This document shows, in pieces, positions 27,001 through 35,280 of a DNA stretch of 64,000 nucleotides. The stretch comes from Thiomonas arsenitoxydans. Lineage in GTDB: Bacteria; Pseudomonadota; Gammaproteobacteria; Burkholderiales; Burkholderiaceae_C. Made by a program: the position numbers and the translations under genes. The notes under the pieces are model-generated. The model was not told where the DNA came from and ran no database searches. It worked only from the letters and a program-made list of their open reading frames with translations. The DNA lies in assembly GCF_000253115.1 (NCBI RefSeq), contig NC_014145.1, forward strand, positions 3,474,001 to 3,538,000, in the 5' to 3' direction. Numbering within the stretch: position 1 is the first letter of the stretch; every line of letters begins with the position of its first letter.

Positions 27001-27636
27001 TCAGATCAATCCGACGGTATCGAGAATGCGCTGGGCAACCTCGGAGAGCTTCAAGCCTTTTTCCATCGCCAGCTTGCGCATGCGGCTGAAGGCTTCTTCC
27101 TCGGTGCAGCCCTGGCGCTGCATCACAATGCCCTTGGCCCGCTCGATCAGCTTGCGCTCGGTGAGATGGGTGCGCGCCTGGCTCAGTTCCGCGCGCAAAC
27201 CCTGTTCGCGCTCGAACCGCGCCAGCGCCACCTCAATCACCGGCCTCACCCGGTTGGGCTTGAGGCCGTCCACGATATAGGCCGTCACCCCCGCCGTGAT
27301 GGCTAGTTGCGCAGTCTCGGTGTCGTCGTCATCGGTGAACAGCACGATGGGTCGGGGCGTGTCGCGCGAGGCCAGCACGACGTGCTCCAGCAGATCGCGC
27401 ACGCCAGACTCTGCATCCACAATCACCAGATCGGGCTTGAGCGCGGCAATGCGGTCGTCCAGGTCGGGTTTGGCCGGCAGAACGGCCACTACCTGGTAGC
27501 CCGCATCCAACAAGGCCTTTTCCAGCATCGCGCAACGCCCTGCCTGGCGCTCATGATTCGCCTGATCGTTCTCCGTCGCCAATGCGGGATCGGGGGAGAT
27601 GACAGCAACCGTCAGAGTGCTTAGTGGGTTGGGCAT
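27001..27636 (-). CDS. nasT: ANTAR-domain response regulator NasT
   Basis: NasT-type proteins bind leader RNA and prevent termination of nitrate-assimilation transcripts. The 211-residue protein has a receiver-like domain (LTVAVISPDPALATEN, KPDLVIVDAESGVRDLLEHV) and a C-terminal ANTAR domain, KLIERAKGIVMQRQGCTEEE followed by AFSRMRKLAMEKG and LSEVAQRILD. ATG 27636 begins MPNPLSTLTVAV. It is on the same strand and immediately upstream of the nrtA leader, its probable target. Its usual partner, the nitrate sensor NasS, is not in the window. Confidence 0.94.
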   Translation of the reverse strand: MPNPLSTLTVAVISPDPALATENDQANHERQAGRCAMLEKALLDAGYQVVAVLPAKPDLDDRIAALKPDLVIVDAESGVRDLLEHVVLASRDTPRPIVLFTDDDDTETAQLAITAGVTAYIVDGLKPNRVRPVIEVALARFEREQGLRAELSQARTHLTERKLIERAKGIVMQRQGCTEEEAFSRMRKLAMEKGLKLSEVAQRILDTVGLI

Positions 27637-27712
27637 ATCTCGATTCGAGCAAATTCCATGCCCCAAAGAGTTAGTTCGTTTTCCTGCGATTGATGACAAA
27701 TCTTGAGGCCAT

Positions 27713-28123
27713 TCAAGAATCAAGGGATGTCATGCTTTGCGTGGCATACGCAGCAAGTGCCGCAATCACTCCAGCATCTTCGCCCGCTGGCTGTGCGAGC
27801 ACGATTCGCAGCTTCGGATATCGCGCCCGCGCGGCTTGCACCACTTCTGGAATGTCGCGCCGGAGGTGGCCGCCTGCACCAAGGAAGAGGGGCGCGATGT
27901 GCACATACTCCGTGCCGTTTTGGCCCGCTTCCTCCAAGGCTTGTTGCAGGGAGGGTTGCATCGACTCCAGAAAAGCAAGGCGGACGGTCAGTTCGGGGTG
28001 GCGGGACTGCACCATGCCACAAACGGCCTCAAAGGGCAGAGCCCATTCGGCTAACCGGGAGCCATGGGCCAGCAAGACAAGTAACCTAGGTTCACTGTTC
28101 ATCGGTATGTAAGTTTGGGTCAT
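27713..28123 (-). CDS. cbiX: CbiX/SirB-like sirohydrochlorin chelatase
   Basis: Short class II chelatase of about 130-136 residues. RLLVLLAHGSRLAEWALPFE contains the conserved metal-site His in HGS, and IAPLFLGAGGHLRRDIPEVV contains the second His, as in CbiX-S and SirB. These insert Co or Fe into sirohydrochlorin. With CobA in the same neighbourhood and NirB needing siroheme, an iron chelatase (SirB) role is most likely, though an NAD-dependent precorrin-2 dehydrogenase is not seen. Start is uncertain: ATG 28123 or ATG 28102, neither with a good ribosome site. Confidence 0.85.
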   Translation of the reverse strand: MTQTYIPMNSEPRLLVLLAHGSRLAEWALPFEAVCGMVQSRHPELTVRLAFLESMQPSLQQALEEAGQNGTEYVHIAPLFLGAGGHLRRDIPEVVQAARARYPKLRIVLAQPAGEDAGVIAALAAYATQSMTSLDS

Positions 28124-28384
28124 GATTAGGGTGCTGGTGGTGCACCCCGGTATTGATCGGCCTGAGATTGTTCGACGCGATTTCGGGATGCGACGAGGCG
28201 AACTGCATATAACCGTTCGCTCTGCGGTCGCTGGGTACGTGCTTCAGAAGTGGAATGTAGATTGCAGTCTGGATAGGCGACTGGATCCGATGATCCATCG
28301 CTTGAGCTTGAAGAACATTGAATCACTGAAGGACTGCAAGAATGCGGCGATTGCGCCGGGATTTAGCAATCCGGTGGCCACTGG

Positions 28385-29371
28385 CTAGTGCCCTGTCCCG
28401 CTGATACGTGAGCAAAGTCGATGCAGCTTTTCGAGGATGGAGTCGGCAGTAGCGGTCCACTTGAATGGCTGGCAGTTCATGTTGTGGGCGGCGACGAAGT
28501 GGTCGATGCGTTGCACGAGTTGTTTGACGCTGGTGAACGAGCCGCGGCGAATGGCCTTGTCGGTGATCAGCGCGAAGAAGCGCTCGACCTGATTGAGCCA
28601 GGAGCTGTAGGTGGGGATGAAGTGCAGGTGCCAACGCGGTCGTGCTGCCAACCAGGCTTTGATCTTGGGATGGCTGTGGGTGGCGTAGTGGTCGCAGATG
28701 CATTGGATGTCCAGTTCGGCGGGCACGGCCTGGTCAATCTCGCGCAGGAAGGACAGGTATTCCTGGTGTCGGTGGCGCGGTTTGCACGCCGCCAGCACCG
28801 CGCCGTTGATCACGTTGAGCGCCGCAAACAACGTGGTTGTGCCATGGCGCTTGTAGTCGTGGGTGACCCCTTCGGCATAGCCGAACCCCATGGGCAGCAT
28901 CGGCTGGGTGCGCTCCAGCGCCTGACACTGGCTCTTTTCGTCCACGCAGATCACCAGCGCGTTGTCCGGCGGGCTCAGGTACAGGCCGACCACGTCGCGC
29001 AACTTCTCGATGAAGAAGGGGGCGTTGGACAACTTGAAGCTCTCGGTGCGATGGGGCTGCAGACCGAAGAGTTGGAAGTAGCGCGCGACGCTGCTCTTGG
29101 AGATGCCGGTCTCGGCGGCCACCGAGCGCACGCTCCAATGCGTCGAGCCGTTGACCGGTTTGGTGTGCAGCGTGGTCTTGATCAGGTGCGCAACGCGTTC
29201 ATCGTCGATCGAGCGCGGCTTGCCCGGCCGCACGTCGTCGTACAGCCCGGCGATGCGCCGCTCGATGAACCGCTTGCGCCATTTGCCCACTGTGGCCTGG
29301 GTCAGCTTCAAGCGCTCGGCAATGGCGCTGTTCGGTTCACCGTCCGCACTGCTCAGAGCCGCGGGCAGCAA
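28385..29371 (-). pseudogene. IS630-family transposase, N-terminally truncated
   Basis: About 328 residues of an IS630/Tc1-type transposase. It has NSAIAERLKLTQATVGKWRK (helix-turn-helix), RIAGLYDDVRPGKPRSIDDE, the catalytic region VICVDEKSQCQALERTQP and the closing IPTYSSWLNQVERFFALITD with the last acidic residue. The right end GTGCCCTGTCCCGCTGAT (from 28388) looks like the terminal repeat, but no matching repeat is found beyond the 5' end. The first 40-50 residues of the family are lacking; the frame opens with a TTG at 29371. The element was probably inserted into vapB and then lost one end. Confidence 0.8.
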
Positions 29372-29415
29372 GCGGCTGCGCGTCCGGAGTTTGTCGAGGC
29401 CGAAAGAGCTTGGTG

Positions 29416-29811
29416 ATGCTGCGATTTTTGCTGGACACCAACATCTGTATTTATCTGATGAAGGAACAGCCCGAGCCGGTCATTCGACGGTTTTCGGCTT
29501 GCAAGCCCGGCGAGGTTGGGGTCAGCTCGATTACTTGGGCTGAGTTGTGTTGCGGTTTGGAGGTGCATAACAGCCCGCCCGAGTTGACCGCGCTGTCGAA
29601 CAGCTTGGTCATCAAAGATTTCGACGTGCAAGCGGCGGCTTTTTTTGGAAATCTCTCCCGGCAGTTTCCAGCCAGAAAAAACAGCTTCGACCGCATGATC
29701 GCTGCGCATGCCATCTCCTTGGGGATCACGTTAGTGACCAACAACGCCGCCGATTTTGCGCTTTACGCCGATGCCGGGCTGGTCGTCGAGAACTGGACGA
29801 CTTCCGCCTGA
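29416..29811 (+). CDS. vapC: VapC-type PIN-domain toxin, antitoxin lost
   Basis: PIN-domain ribonuclease of 131 residues. The acidic catalytic residues are in place: LLDTNICIYLM (Asp), SSITWAELCCGLE (Glu), NSFDRMIAAHAI (Asp) and TNNAADF (Asp). ATG 29416 overlaps a TGA (29414-29416) that ends a short frame reading PEFVEAERAW, the kind of C-terminus seen in VapB antitoxins. The rest of vapB is replaced by the IS630 remnant. With the active site intact and no antitoxin here, either it is silent or another VapB protects the cell. Confidence 0.88.
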   Translation: MLRFLLDTNICIYLMKEQPEPVIRRFSACKPGEVGVSSITWAELCCGLEVHNSPPELTALSNSLVIKDFDVQAAAFFGNLSRQFPARKNSFDRMIAAHAISLGITLVTNNAADFALYADAGLVVENWTTSA

Positions 29812-30123
29812 CGAAAATATGGCTTCTTGTTGGTCGGCCCGCAAACCAAGATGCGATGTCCCTATCTACGCGTTGCGGACCGGGAAGCGCAAAGCAACAT
29901 CAGCGCTGCTGACTGCAACTGTATGACTGCGGCCGTCTGGGAGACGATCGCGCTCATCCGCGAGAAGTCGCGGTGGATTCCGATTCATACGAGCACTTGC
30001 CGACGTCGATCCGCAAGGGCGCCGGCACGAAGTCCGGCGTTTGCTTTCCAGGCATCTCTCCTCGACTTGCGCTACGCCACGGGTGAGCGCAATCACCAGC
30101 GCCAACGCAGTCACGCCGAAAAA
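29812..30123. other. 312-bp stretch without a recognisable gene
   Basis: Between vapC and the 3' end of the Tsx-like gene. Frames on both strands are short and match nothing I recognise. No obvious terminator follows the Tsx-like gene on the minus strand. Confidence 0.45.
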
Positions 30124-30990
30124 TCAAAAGTGATATTCCACACGCACCATGGGGGTACTGGCCTTGGCGCCCGGCACGGTAGATGCCGGGTTGCCAAACT
30201 TGTTGCGCCAATATTGATATTGCACCCCGGCCCAGAGTTTGTTGGGCACGCTGTAGAGCGCCTTGCCCACGTCATACATGATCTCGGTGGAGAGCAGCGT
30301 TTCCGGCGCGGTGCCGTAGCCTTTGGCGCCGATATGGTCGAAATAACCGCTCCACTTCCAGCTGCCGCCGGCAAACGGAATGCCCCAGTCCGCGGCCAGC
30401 ACGTAGGTGGTCTTGAAGCTCACATCGCCGCCTTGCGGATAAGGGTTAAAACCGTTGTGGTTGCTCTCCTTGTAAAGCTCCAGGCCGACCTTGGCGTAGC
30501 CCGGCACGTTCAGACCGAGCATGGGGCCGATACGGAATTTGCGCACGCGCGGCGCAAAGGTGGTGTTTTTGCTGGAATAGTCGAAGCCCATGCCGAGCAG
30601 GACATCGTTGATCGGCCCCCAATTGATCTTGTTGCCGCTGATTTGGGAGTAGGAGAAGGTGCGACGGTAGACCGCGTAGATCTCCTGCGCCCCCGCTGCA
30701 GCACAACTCGTGCCTGCCGCACAGGCTTCCGGGTCGGAAGAGTCGGACATCAGCACGTCCATATTGAAAAAGTTGGTGCCGAGCGAATCGCCGCTGGCAT
30801 AGGAAAAGCCGAGGATGCGCTTGGCGATGTCCTTGGGGTTTCCGGGCTCGGCAAATTGCGTGCCGTACTGGCCGTGAACCCAGGCATCGCTCCAGGTGGC
30901 GGCCTGGGCCGAAGTGCCTGCGGCACCCAAGCTCGCTGCGAGGATGGACGCGGCTGCGATGGTTTTTCCGGTGTTTCGACCTGTTTTCAT
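30124..30990 (-). CDS. Outer-membrane protein resembling nucleoside channel Tsx
   Basis: A 288-residue protein with a signal peptide (residues 1-30, ending SAQA), alternating beta strands and a C-terminal VRVEYHF, the terminal aromatic expected for outer-membrane insertion. Blocks such as WSDAWVHGQYGTQFAEPGNP, GPMLGLNVPGYAKVGLELYK and LSTEIMYDVGKALYSVPNKL recall the Tsx-like family, which conducts nucleosides and bases. It is downstream of an ABC importer and an oxygenase in a probable purine operon, which suits a purine-permeable channel. Substrate is inferred from context. Confidence 0.7.
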   Translation of the reverse strand: MKTGRNTGKTIAAASILAASLGAAGTSAQAATWSDAWVHGQYGTQFAEPGNPKDIAKRILGFSYASGDSLGTNFFNMDVLMSDSSDPEACAAGTSCAAAGAQEIYAVYRRTFSYSQISGNKINWGPINDVLLGMGFDYSSKNTTFAPRVRKFRIGPMLGLNVPGYAKVGLELYKESNHNGFNPYPQGGDVSFKTTYVLAADWGIPFAGGSWKWSGYFDHIGAKGYGTAPETLLSTEIMYDVGKALYSVPNKLWAGVQYQYWRNKFGNPASTVPGAKASTPMVRVEYHF

Positions 30991-31119
30991 GTTGTGTTCT
31001 CCCTGTCAAAAAGTTGTCAATCTGAGTGAACTGGAGCGATGTCCAGACGAGTTCCCCGGGTTGAAAAGCGGGTGGCGGATACCGCGCTGCAGAGGCGCGG
31101 TGAAAGTGGGGGCGCTGGA

Positions 31120-32025
31120 TCAGCCATAACTGGCGGCGAGCTTGTGCAGGATGTGGTCACGCGCGGTAATGGGCGCATACGCGGGTGGCTGTCCGACAGG
31201 CACGCAACCTGCCAGCGAAGACACCAGCACGGCGTCATCCGGATCGGAGAAAAAGGCGATGGAATAGCGGCTGCGCCACGGCTGCAGGGGACGCACGCGG
31301 TGCAAGGTGGAGCGAAAGCGGCCATTGCTCCAGCGCTCCAGCAAGTCGCCGGTGTTCACCACCACGGCGTCGGCGTCGGCCGGCACAGGCACCCAGGCCC
31401 CATCTGCCGCGCGCACTTCCAGTCCAGGATTGCCATCCTGCCACAGCAGGGTGAGGCTGCCGTAGTCGGTGTGCGCACCGGCGCCCGCGGCAAGATCTCC
31501 GCCATGCTGCGGCGGATAGTGCAGAAAGCGCAGGGTCTGGTTCTCTCCCCGGTGACGCTGCGCGAAATAGCCCGGCTGCAGTCCGAGCGCGAGGCCGATG
31601 GCGTCGAGCAGACCTTCCGCCAAGGCGCGTGCCGCGGCGAACAAGGCCAGGGCATCGTTGCGAAATGCAGAGCCGGGCCAGGCGGTGACATCGCTTGCTG
31701 AACGCAGCGCGTCACGCATGGTGAAGCTCTCCTTGCGATCAGCCGAGGCCAGCGGATCAAGCGCCTCTTGGCCTAGGGCAACATAGCCGTGGTTGCGCTG
31801 GATGTCGCGGTAGCGCAGCGTCTCCTTGTCTGCATCGGCCAAGGCGAAAAATCGCTTGCTGGAGGTGAAGGCGTTTTGCAGCAGGGCAGCATCCAAGCCG
31901 GTGTTGCGCAGGCACATGAAACCGCTGTCCTGCGCCGCGGCGCACAGCGCCTGGCCAAGCGCGCCGCGGTCGGCACCTGGGCGCATGCCGCCGCAATCAA
32001 TCAGGGGAATGGACGGGCCGGGCAT
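31120..32025 (-). CDS. 2-oxoglutarate/Fe(II) oxygenase, isopenicillin N synthase family
   Basis: A 301-residue enzyme with the two-domain layout of this family. The N-terminal part has SIPLIDCGGMRPGADRGALG and DSGFMCLRNTG. The iron ligands are HTDYGSLTLLW (His and Asp) and STLHRV (His), and RYSIAFF supplies the Arg-x-Ser that holds 2-oxoglutarate. NTGDLLERWSNGRFRSTLHR is the classic core. Substrate unknown. It sits between an ABC permease and a Tsx-like porin, opposite an operon with a Rieske oxygenase and an 8-oxoguanine-deaminase-type enzyme, so hydroxylation or demethylation of a purine is a reasonable guess. Confidence 0.85.
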   Translation of the reverse strand: MPGPSIPLIDCGGMRPGADRGALGQALCAAAQDSGFMCLRNTGLDAALLQNAFTSSKRFFALADADKETLRYRDIQRNHGYVALGQEALDPLASADRKESFTMRDALRSASDVTAWPGSAFRNDALALFAAARALAEGLLDAIGLALGLQPGYFAQRHRGENQTLRFLHYPPQHGGDLAAGAGAHTDYGSLTLLWQDGNPGLEVRAADGAWVPVPADADAVVVNTGDLLERWSNGRFRSTLHRVRPLQPWRSRYSIAFFSDPDDAVLVSSLAGCVPVGQPPAYAPITARDHILHKLAASYG

Positions 32026-32031
32026 GTCCGC

Positions 32032-32832
32032 TCAACGATCCATTGCACTCTCGTGCCAGTTCTTCAGCGCCAGCTTGGACAGCAGCACCATCAGCACGAA
32101 CAGCGCCACGCCGGCAAGGGTCAGCAGGATGAGCGCGGCAAACATCTCAGGAATCTGCAGGTTGTAGCCCGACTGCAGGATTTGATAAGCCAACCCCGAA
32201 CCCTGGCCGCCCGTACCCGCGACAAACTCGGCAACCACGGCGCCAATCAGCGCCAGGCCGCTGCTGATGCGCAGGCCGCCGAAAAAGTAGGGCAAGGCAC
32301 CAGGAATGCGCAACCGCACCAACCGCTGCCAACGCGAGGCGCGGTACAGGGTGAACAGGTTGTTGAGATTGCCGCTGACGCTGTTGAGACCCAGGGTGGT
32401 GTTGGAGATGATGGGAAAGATGGCGATGATGGTGGCGCACACCACTAGCGCCAGTTCAGTGTTCTTGATCCAGATGATGATCAACGGAGCAATCGCCACA
32501 ATGGGGGTGACCTGCAACATCACCGCATAAGGAAACAGGCTCATTTCCAGCCAGCGGCTCTGGGCGAACAGCAGTGCCGCCAGCGTGCCCAGCAGCGTGG
32601 CAGCAAGAAAGGCGAAGAAGGTGACTTTGAGGGTCATCAGCAGCGCGAAAAACAACGTGGGCGCATGCGCCACCAGCGCCTGCGCGATGAGCAGCGGGCC
32701 CGGCAGCAGGTAAGAGGGAATGTGGCCGACTTCGACCACCAGTTGCCAAATCAGCAGAAACAGCACGCCCACCCCCAGGGGAGCGGCGACGCGGAGAACG
32801 CGCGGTTGTTGAAGCAAGGCAGCTGGGGTCAT
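32032..32832 (-). CDS. ABC transporter permease, NitT/TauT type
   Basis: Inner-membrane permease of about 266 residues with six hydrophobic segments. It has VTPIVAIAPLIIIWIKNTEL and the coupling loop NNLFTLYRASRWQRLVRLRIP, with LRISSGLALIGAVVAEFVAG afterwards, typical of the SsuC/TauC/ThiX group. ATG 32832 is chosen; a TTG at 32862 is possible, and neither has a good ribosome site. It lies between two binding-protein genes and the oxygenase. Its ATPase is probably the one at 36.4 kb in the divergent operon. Confidence 0.88.
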   Translation of the reverse strand: MTPAALLQQPRVLRVAAPLGVGVLFLLIWQLVVEVGHIPSYLLPGPLLIAQALVAHAPTLFFALLMTLKVTFFAFLAATLLGTLAALLFAQSRWLEMSLFPYAVMLQVTPIVAIAPLIIIWIKNTELALVVCATIIAIFPIISNTTLGLNSVSGNLNNLFTLYRASRWQRLVRLRIPGALPYFFGGLRISSGLALIGAVVAEFVAGTGGQGSGLAYQILQSGYNLQIPEMFAALILLTLAGVALFVLMVLLSKLALKNWHESAMDR

Positions 32833-32880
32833 GGCGTTGCGGTGCAGGAGGTTGGCAGACAAGGCGCTCGATCGCGGGCT

Positions 32881-33885
32881 TCAGGAGCCGTCGGGTTTGC
32901 TGGGCAGGATGCGCAGTTCCTTGATGAACTGCATGTCGTAGGCCTTGCGGTAGTCGAAGTCGGCGGGCAGCATTTTGTTCTGCACCATGTAATCGAACAT
33001 GGCTTTCCAGCGCGCGTTCGTCATGGCACCAATGCCGAGCGTCTGCGCTTCGTCCCCTGTGACGATCTGGTACTTCTTCATCATGCGGATGGAGAAGTCG
33101 ATCTGCTCTGTGCTCTGCTTGGGGTTGGCCTCGGTGATGAGCTTGTCACCCGCGGCGGGGTCGGCCAGATACAACTTCCAGCCTTCGAGTGATGCCTTGA
33201 CGAAGGCGGCCACCCACTGCGGATGCTCCTTGATCAGCGCGGTGCGGGTGTCGATGGTTTTGCCGTAGGCCATCCAGCCGTCATCGGCCAGCAGGAAGAC
33301 CACGGGCTTCTCGCCACCTTTCTCGATGGCCAGCGGCTCGTTGCCGACATAGCCCTGCATGGACATGTCCTTGTCGTGCAGGAAGGGGGCGACACTGGCG
33401 TTGTAAGGCCGCTGCTGCGCCTTGGTGTAGCCAAACTTGCCCTCCAGCCACGGCCACCAAGTGGCGTTGGCGTACTGCGCCACCATGATGGGCTTGCCCT
33501 TGAGTTCGGCCAGCGACTTGATGCCCTGGTGCGCAATCAGCGCCTGGGGATCTCTCTGGAAGAACGCGGCCACTGTGGCGACCGGCGCACCGCGCTCGAC
33601 GGCCTGCATGGTCTGCATCGGATAGCCGGTGTAAAAGTCGCACGAACCGCTGGCGAGCAATTGCTGGCCGTTGATCTGCGGCCCGCCGGGCTGAATGCTC
33701 ACATCCAGCCCGGCCTTTTTGTAGAGGCCAAGCGCGAGCGCCTGATAGAAGCCGCCCTGCTCGGCTTGCGGAAACCAACTGGTGCAGAGTTTGAGCTTGG
33801 GCAACGCCTGAGCGCTGGCCGCAGGCAGGGATGCCAGCGCACCCAGGGAAATCAATGCGGCAGAGACGAGATGACGAATAGACAT
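32881..33885 (-). CDS. ABC substrate-binding protein, NMT1/THI5-like (copy 2)
   Basis: A 334-residue periplasmic protein with signal peptide (residues 1-25, ending ASAQA). The mature start KLKLCTSWFPQAEQGGFYQA and TWWPWLEGKFGYTKAQQRPY place it in the NMT1/THI5-like family, whose members bind pyrimidine- and purine-like ligands. It is a close paralogue of the gene just upstream: WFxQAExGGFYQALAxGLYKKAGLD and the C-terminal half align without gaps. Both precede a single permease gene. Confidence 0.9.
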   Translation of the reverse strand: MSIRHLVSAALISLGALASLPAASAQALPKLKLCTSWFPQAEQGGFYQALALGLYKKAGLDVSIQPGGPQINGQQLLASGSCDFYTGYPMQTMQAVERGAPVATVAAFFQRDPQALIAHQGIKSLAELKGKPIMVAQYANATWWPWLEGKFGYTKAQQRPYNASVAPFLHDKDMSMQGYVGNEPLAIEKGGEKPVVFLLADDGWMAYGKTIDTRTALIKEHPQWVAAFVKASLEGWKLYLADPAAGDKLITEANPKQSTEQIDFSIRMMKKYQIVTGDEAQTLGIGAMTNARWKAMFDYMVQNKMLPADFDYRKAYDMQFIKELRILPSKPDGS

Positions 33886-33918
33886 GATCGTGGAGACAAG
33901 GACAGAAAAAAAGCGGGG

Positions 33919-34926
33919 TTACTTGAGATCGGCCGCGTCGGGCAAGACCTTGATCGTCTTGATGAACTGGAGGTCGTAAACCTTGCGATAGTCGAAGCTG
34001 GCGGGCACCATCTTGTTGTGCACCATGAAGTCGAACATCTCTTTCCAGCGCGCATCGGTCATGGCGCCGATGCCGAGTTTGGACGCCTCCCCGCCGGTGA
34101 CGAGCTGGTACTTCTCCATCATGCTCAGGCCGAATGCGAGTTGTTCCGGCGTCTGTTTGGGGTCGGCTTCGACGATCAGCTTGTTACCTGCTGCGGGGTC
34201 GGCGAGATAGGACTTCCAGCCCTCGGCTGAAGCCTTGATGAAGGCCGCCACGACCTGGGGCTTCTTGTCGATCAAGCTGCGCGTGGTGTCGATGGTTTCG
34301 GCGTAGGCCGGCCACCCGTAGTCGGACAGCAGGAACACCACCGGCTTCTCCCCGCCTTTCTCGATCATCAGCGGCTCGGAGCCGACATAGCCCTGCTGCG
34401 AGAGATTCTTGTCCTGCAGAAACTGGGCGACGTTGAAGGTGTAGGGGCGCTGCTGCGACTGGGTGAAGCCGTACTTGTTTTCCAGCCAGGGCCACCAGGT
34501 GGTGTTGGCGTAAGAGGCCACGAGAATGGGCTTGCCTTTGAGGTCTGCCAGAGTCTTTACCCCCTGATGCGCGATGATCACGCTGGGATCTTTCTGGAAC
34601 ACCGCTGCAACCGTGACCACTGGCACGCCGCGCGAGGCGGCCACGATGTCCTGCACCGGATAGCCCATGTAGAAATCGCACGTACCGCCCGCGAGCAGCT
34701 GCAGGCCATTGACCTGCGGCCCGCCCATCTTGATGGTCACATCCAGACCGGCTTTCTTATAAAGCCCGTTGGCCAGCGCCTGGTAGAAGCCGCCGTGCTC
34801 AGCCTGCGCAAACCAGTTGGTGCAAAACCTGATTTTTTGTGGCGTCTGGGCCTGCGCACCTGCAAGACCGGACATTGCCAGGGCGGCGCCCAAGACCCAA
34901 CGCTGCCAACCGTGACCTCTTTCCAT
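33919..34926 (-). CDS. ABC substrate-binding protein, NMT1/THI5-like (copy 1)
   Basis: First gene of the operon, 335 residues, with a signal peptide ending SGLAGAQAQ. KIRFCTNWFAQAEHGGFYQA opens the mature domain; TWWPWLENKYGFTQSQQRPY and VYDLQFIKTIKVLP match copy 2. ATG 34926 (MERGHGWQRW) has AGGA 10 nt upstream and opens onto the signal sequence; an earlier in-frame ATG at 34980 lies in the predicted promoter. The sigma54 promoter at 34976-34991 leaves a leader of about 39 nt. Confidence 0.9.
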   Translation of the reverse strand: MERGHGWQRWVLGAALAMSGLAGAQAQTPQKIRFCTNWFAQAEHGGFYQALANGLYKKAGLDVTIKMGGPQVNGLQLLAGGTCDFYMGYPVQDIVAASRGVPVVTVAAVFQKDPSVIIAHQGVKTLADLKGKPILVASYANTTWWPWLENKYGFTQSQQRPYTFNVAQFLQDKNLSQQGYVGSEPLMIEKGGEKPVVFLLSDYGWPAYAETIDTTRSLIDKKPQVVAAFIKASAEGWKSYLADPAAGNKLIVEADPKQTPEQLAFGLSMMEKYQLVTGGEASKLGIGAMTDARWKEMFDFMVHNKMVPASFDYRKVYDLQFIKTIKVLPDAADLK

Positions 34927-34959
34927 TGCATCGATCCTTTTTTTGAAAATTGCCAAATG

Positions 34960-34969
34960 TTGTATGCAA
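34960..34969 (-). promoter_or_regulatory. TTG-N4-CAA operator at the purine importer promoter
   Basis: On the minus strand TTGCATACAA begins 6 nt after the end of the -12 box of the sigma54 promoter. The same motif, at nearly the same distance, occurs at two promoters near 61 kb next to a GntR/FCD regulator gene, whose family typically binds TTG/TGG-N4-CAA-like palindromes. It would cover the transcription start and so repress. Confidence 0.6.
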
Positions 34970-34975
34970 TGACGA

Positions 34976-34991
34976 TGCAAAACGTATGCCA
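34976..34991 (-). promoter_or_regulatory. sigma54 promoter of the purine importer operon
   Basis: TGGCATA-CGTT-TTGCA on the minus strand: invariant GG and GC with 10-bp spacing, perfect TTGCA. Predicted start near 34965, upstream of the copy 1 binding protein. Confidence 0.8.
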
Positions 34992-35141
34992 GGCAATTTC
35001 TTTAACTTGCAGAACTGGTGCGCAGATGTAACTGCCTGCCTGACATCGGCTGCATGCACCATGCGCGTGGGCATCCCGCATGGATTCAGTGCGCTGCGCA
35101 CCAGCGTTGTTCAACGGACCCGGCGTCAACCCGATCCGCCA

Positions 35142-35157
35142 TGGCATCCGAATTGCT
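35142..35157 (+). promoter_or_regulatory. sigma54 promoter of the Rieske oxygenase operon
   Basis: TGGCATC-CGAA-TTGCT on the plus strand: GG-N10-GC spacing correct, TTGCT perfect. Predicted start near 35168, giving a leader of about 113 nt. It is divergent from the promoter at 34976-34991. Confidence 0.75.
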
Positions 35158-35280
35158 AGATGCTATGCAGGAGTAGAAGCGGTCAGCGGCGATGCTGCGG
35201 GACATTGCTCCCCTGAGACCTCTGCCGCAAGACCGTTTGCAGGCCGGGCCTCATTTCCGCAACCTTTAAGAGGAGCCGCC

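Noticed and set aside
28122..28388. 88-codon plus-strand frame between the chelatase gene and the IS630 remnant
   Set aside because: No ribosome site, no recognisable domain, ends inside the IS terminal region. Treated as non-coding.
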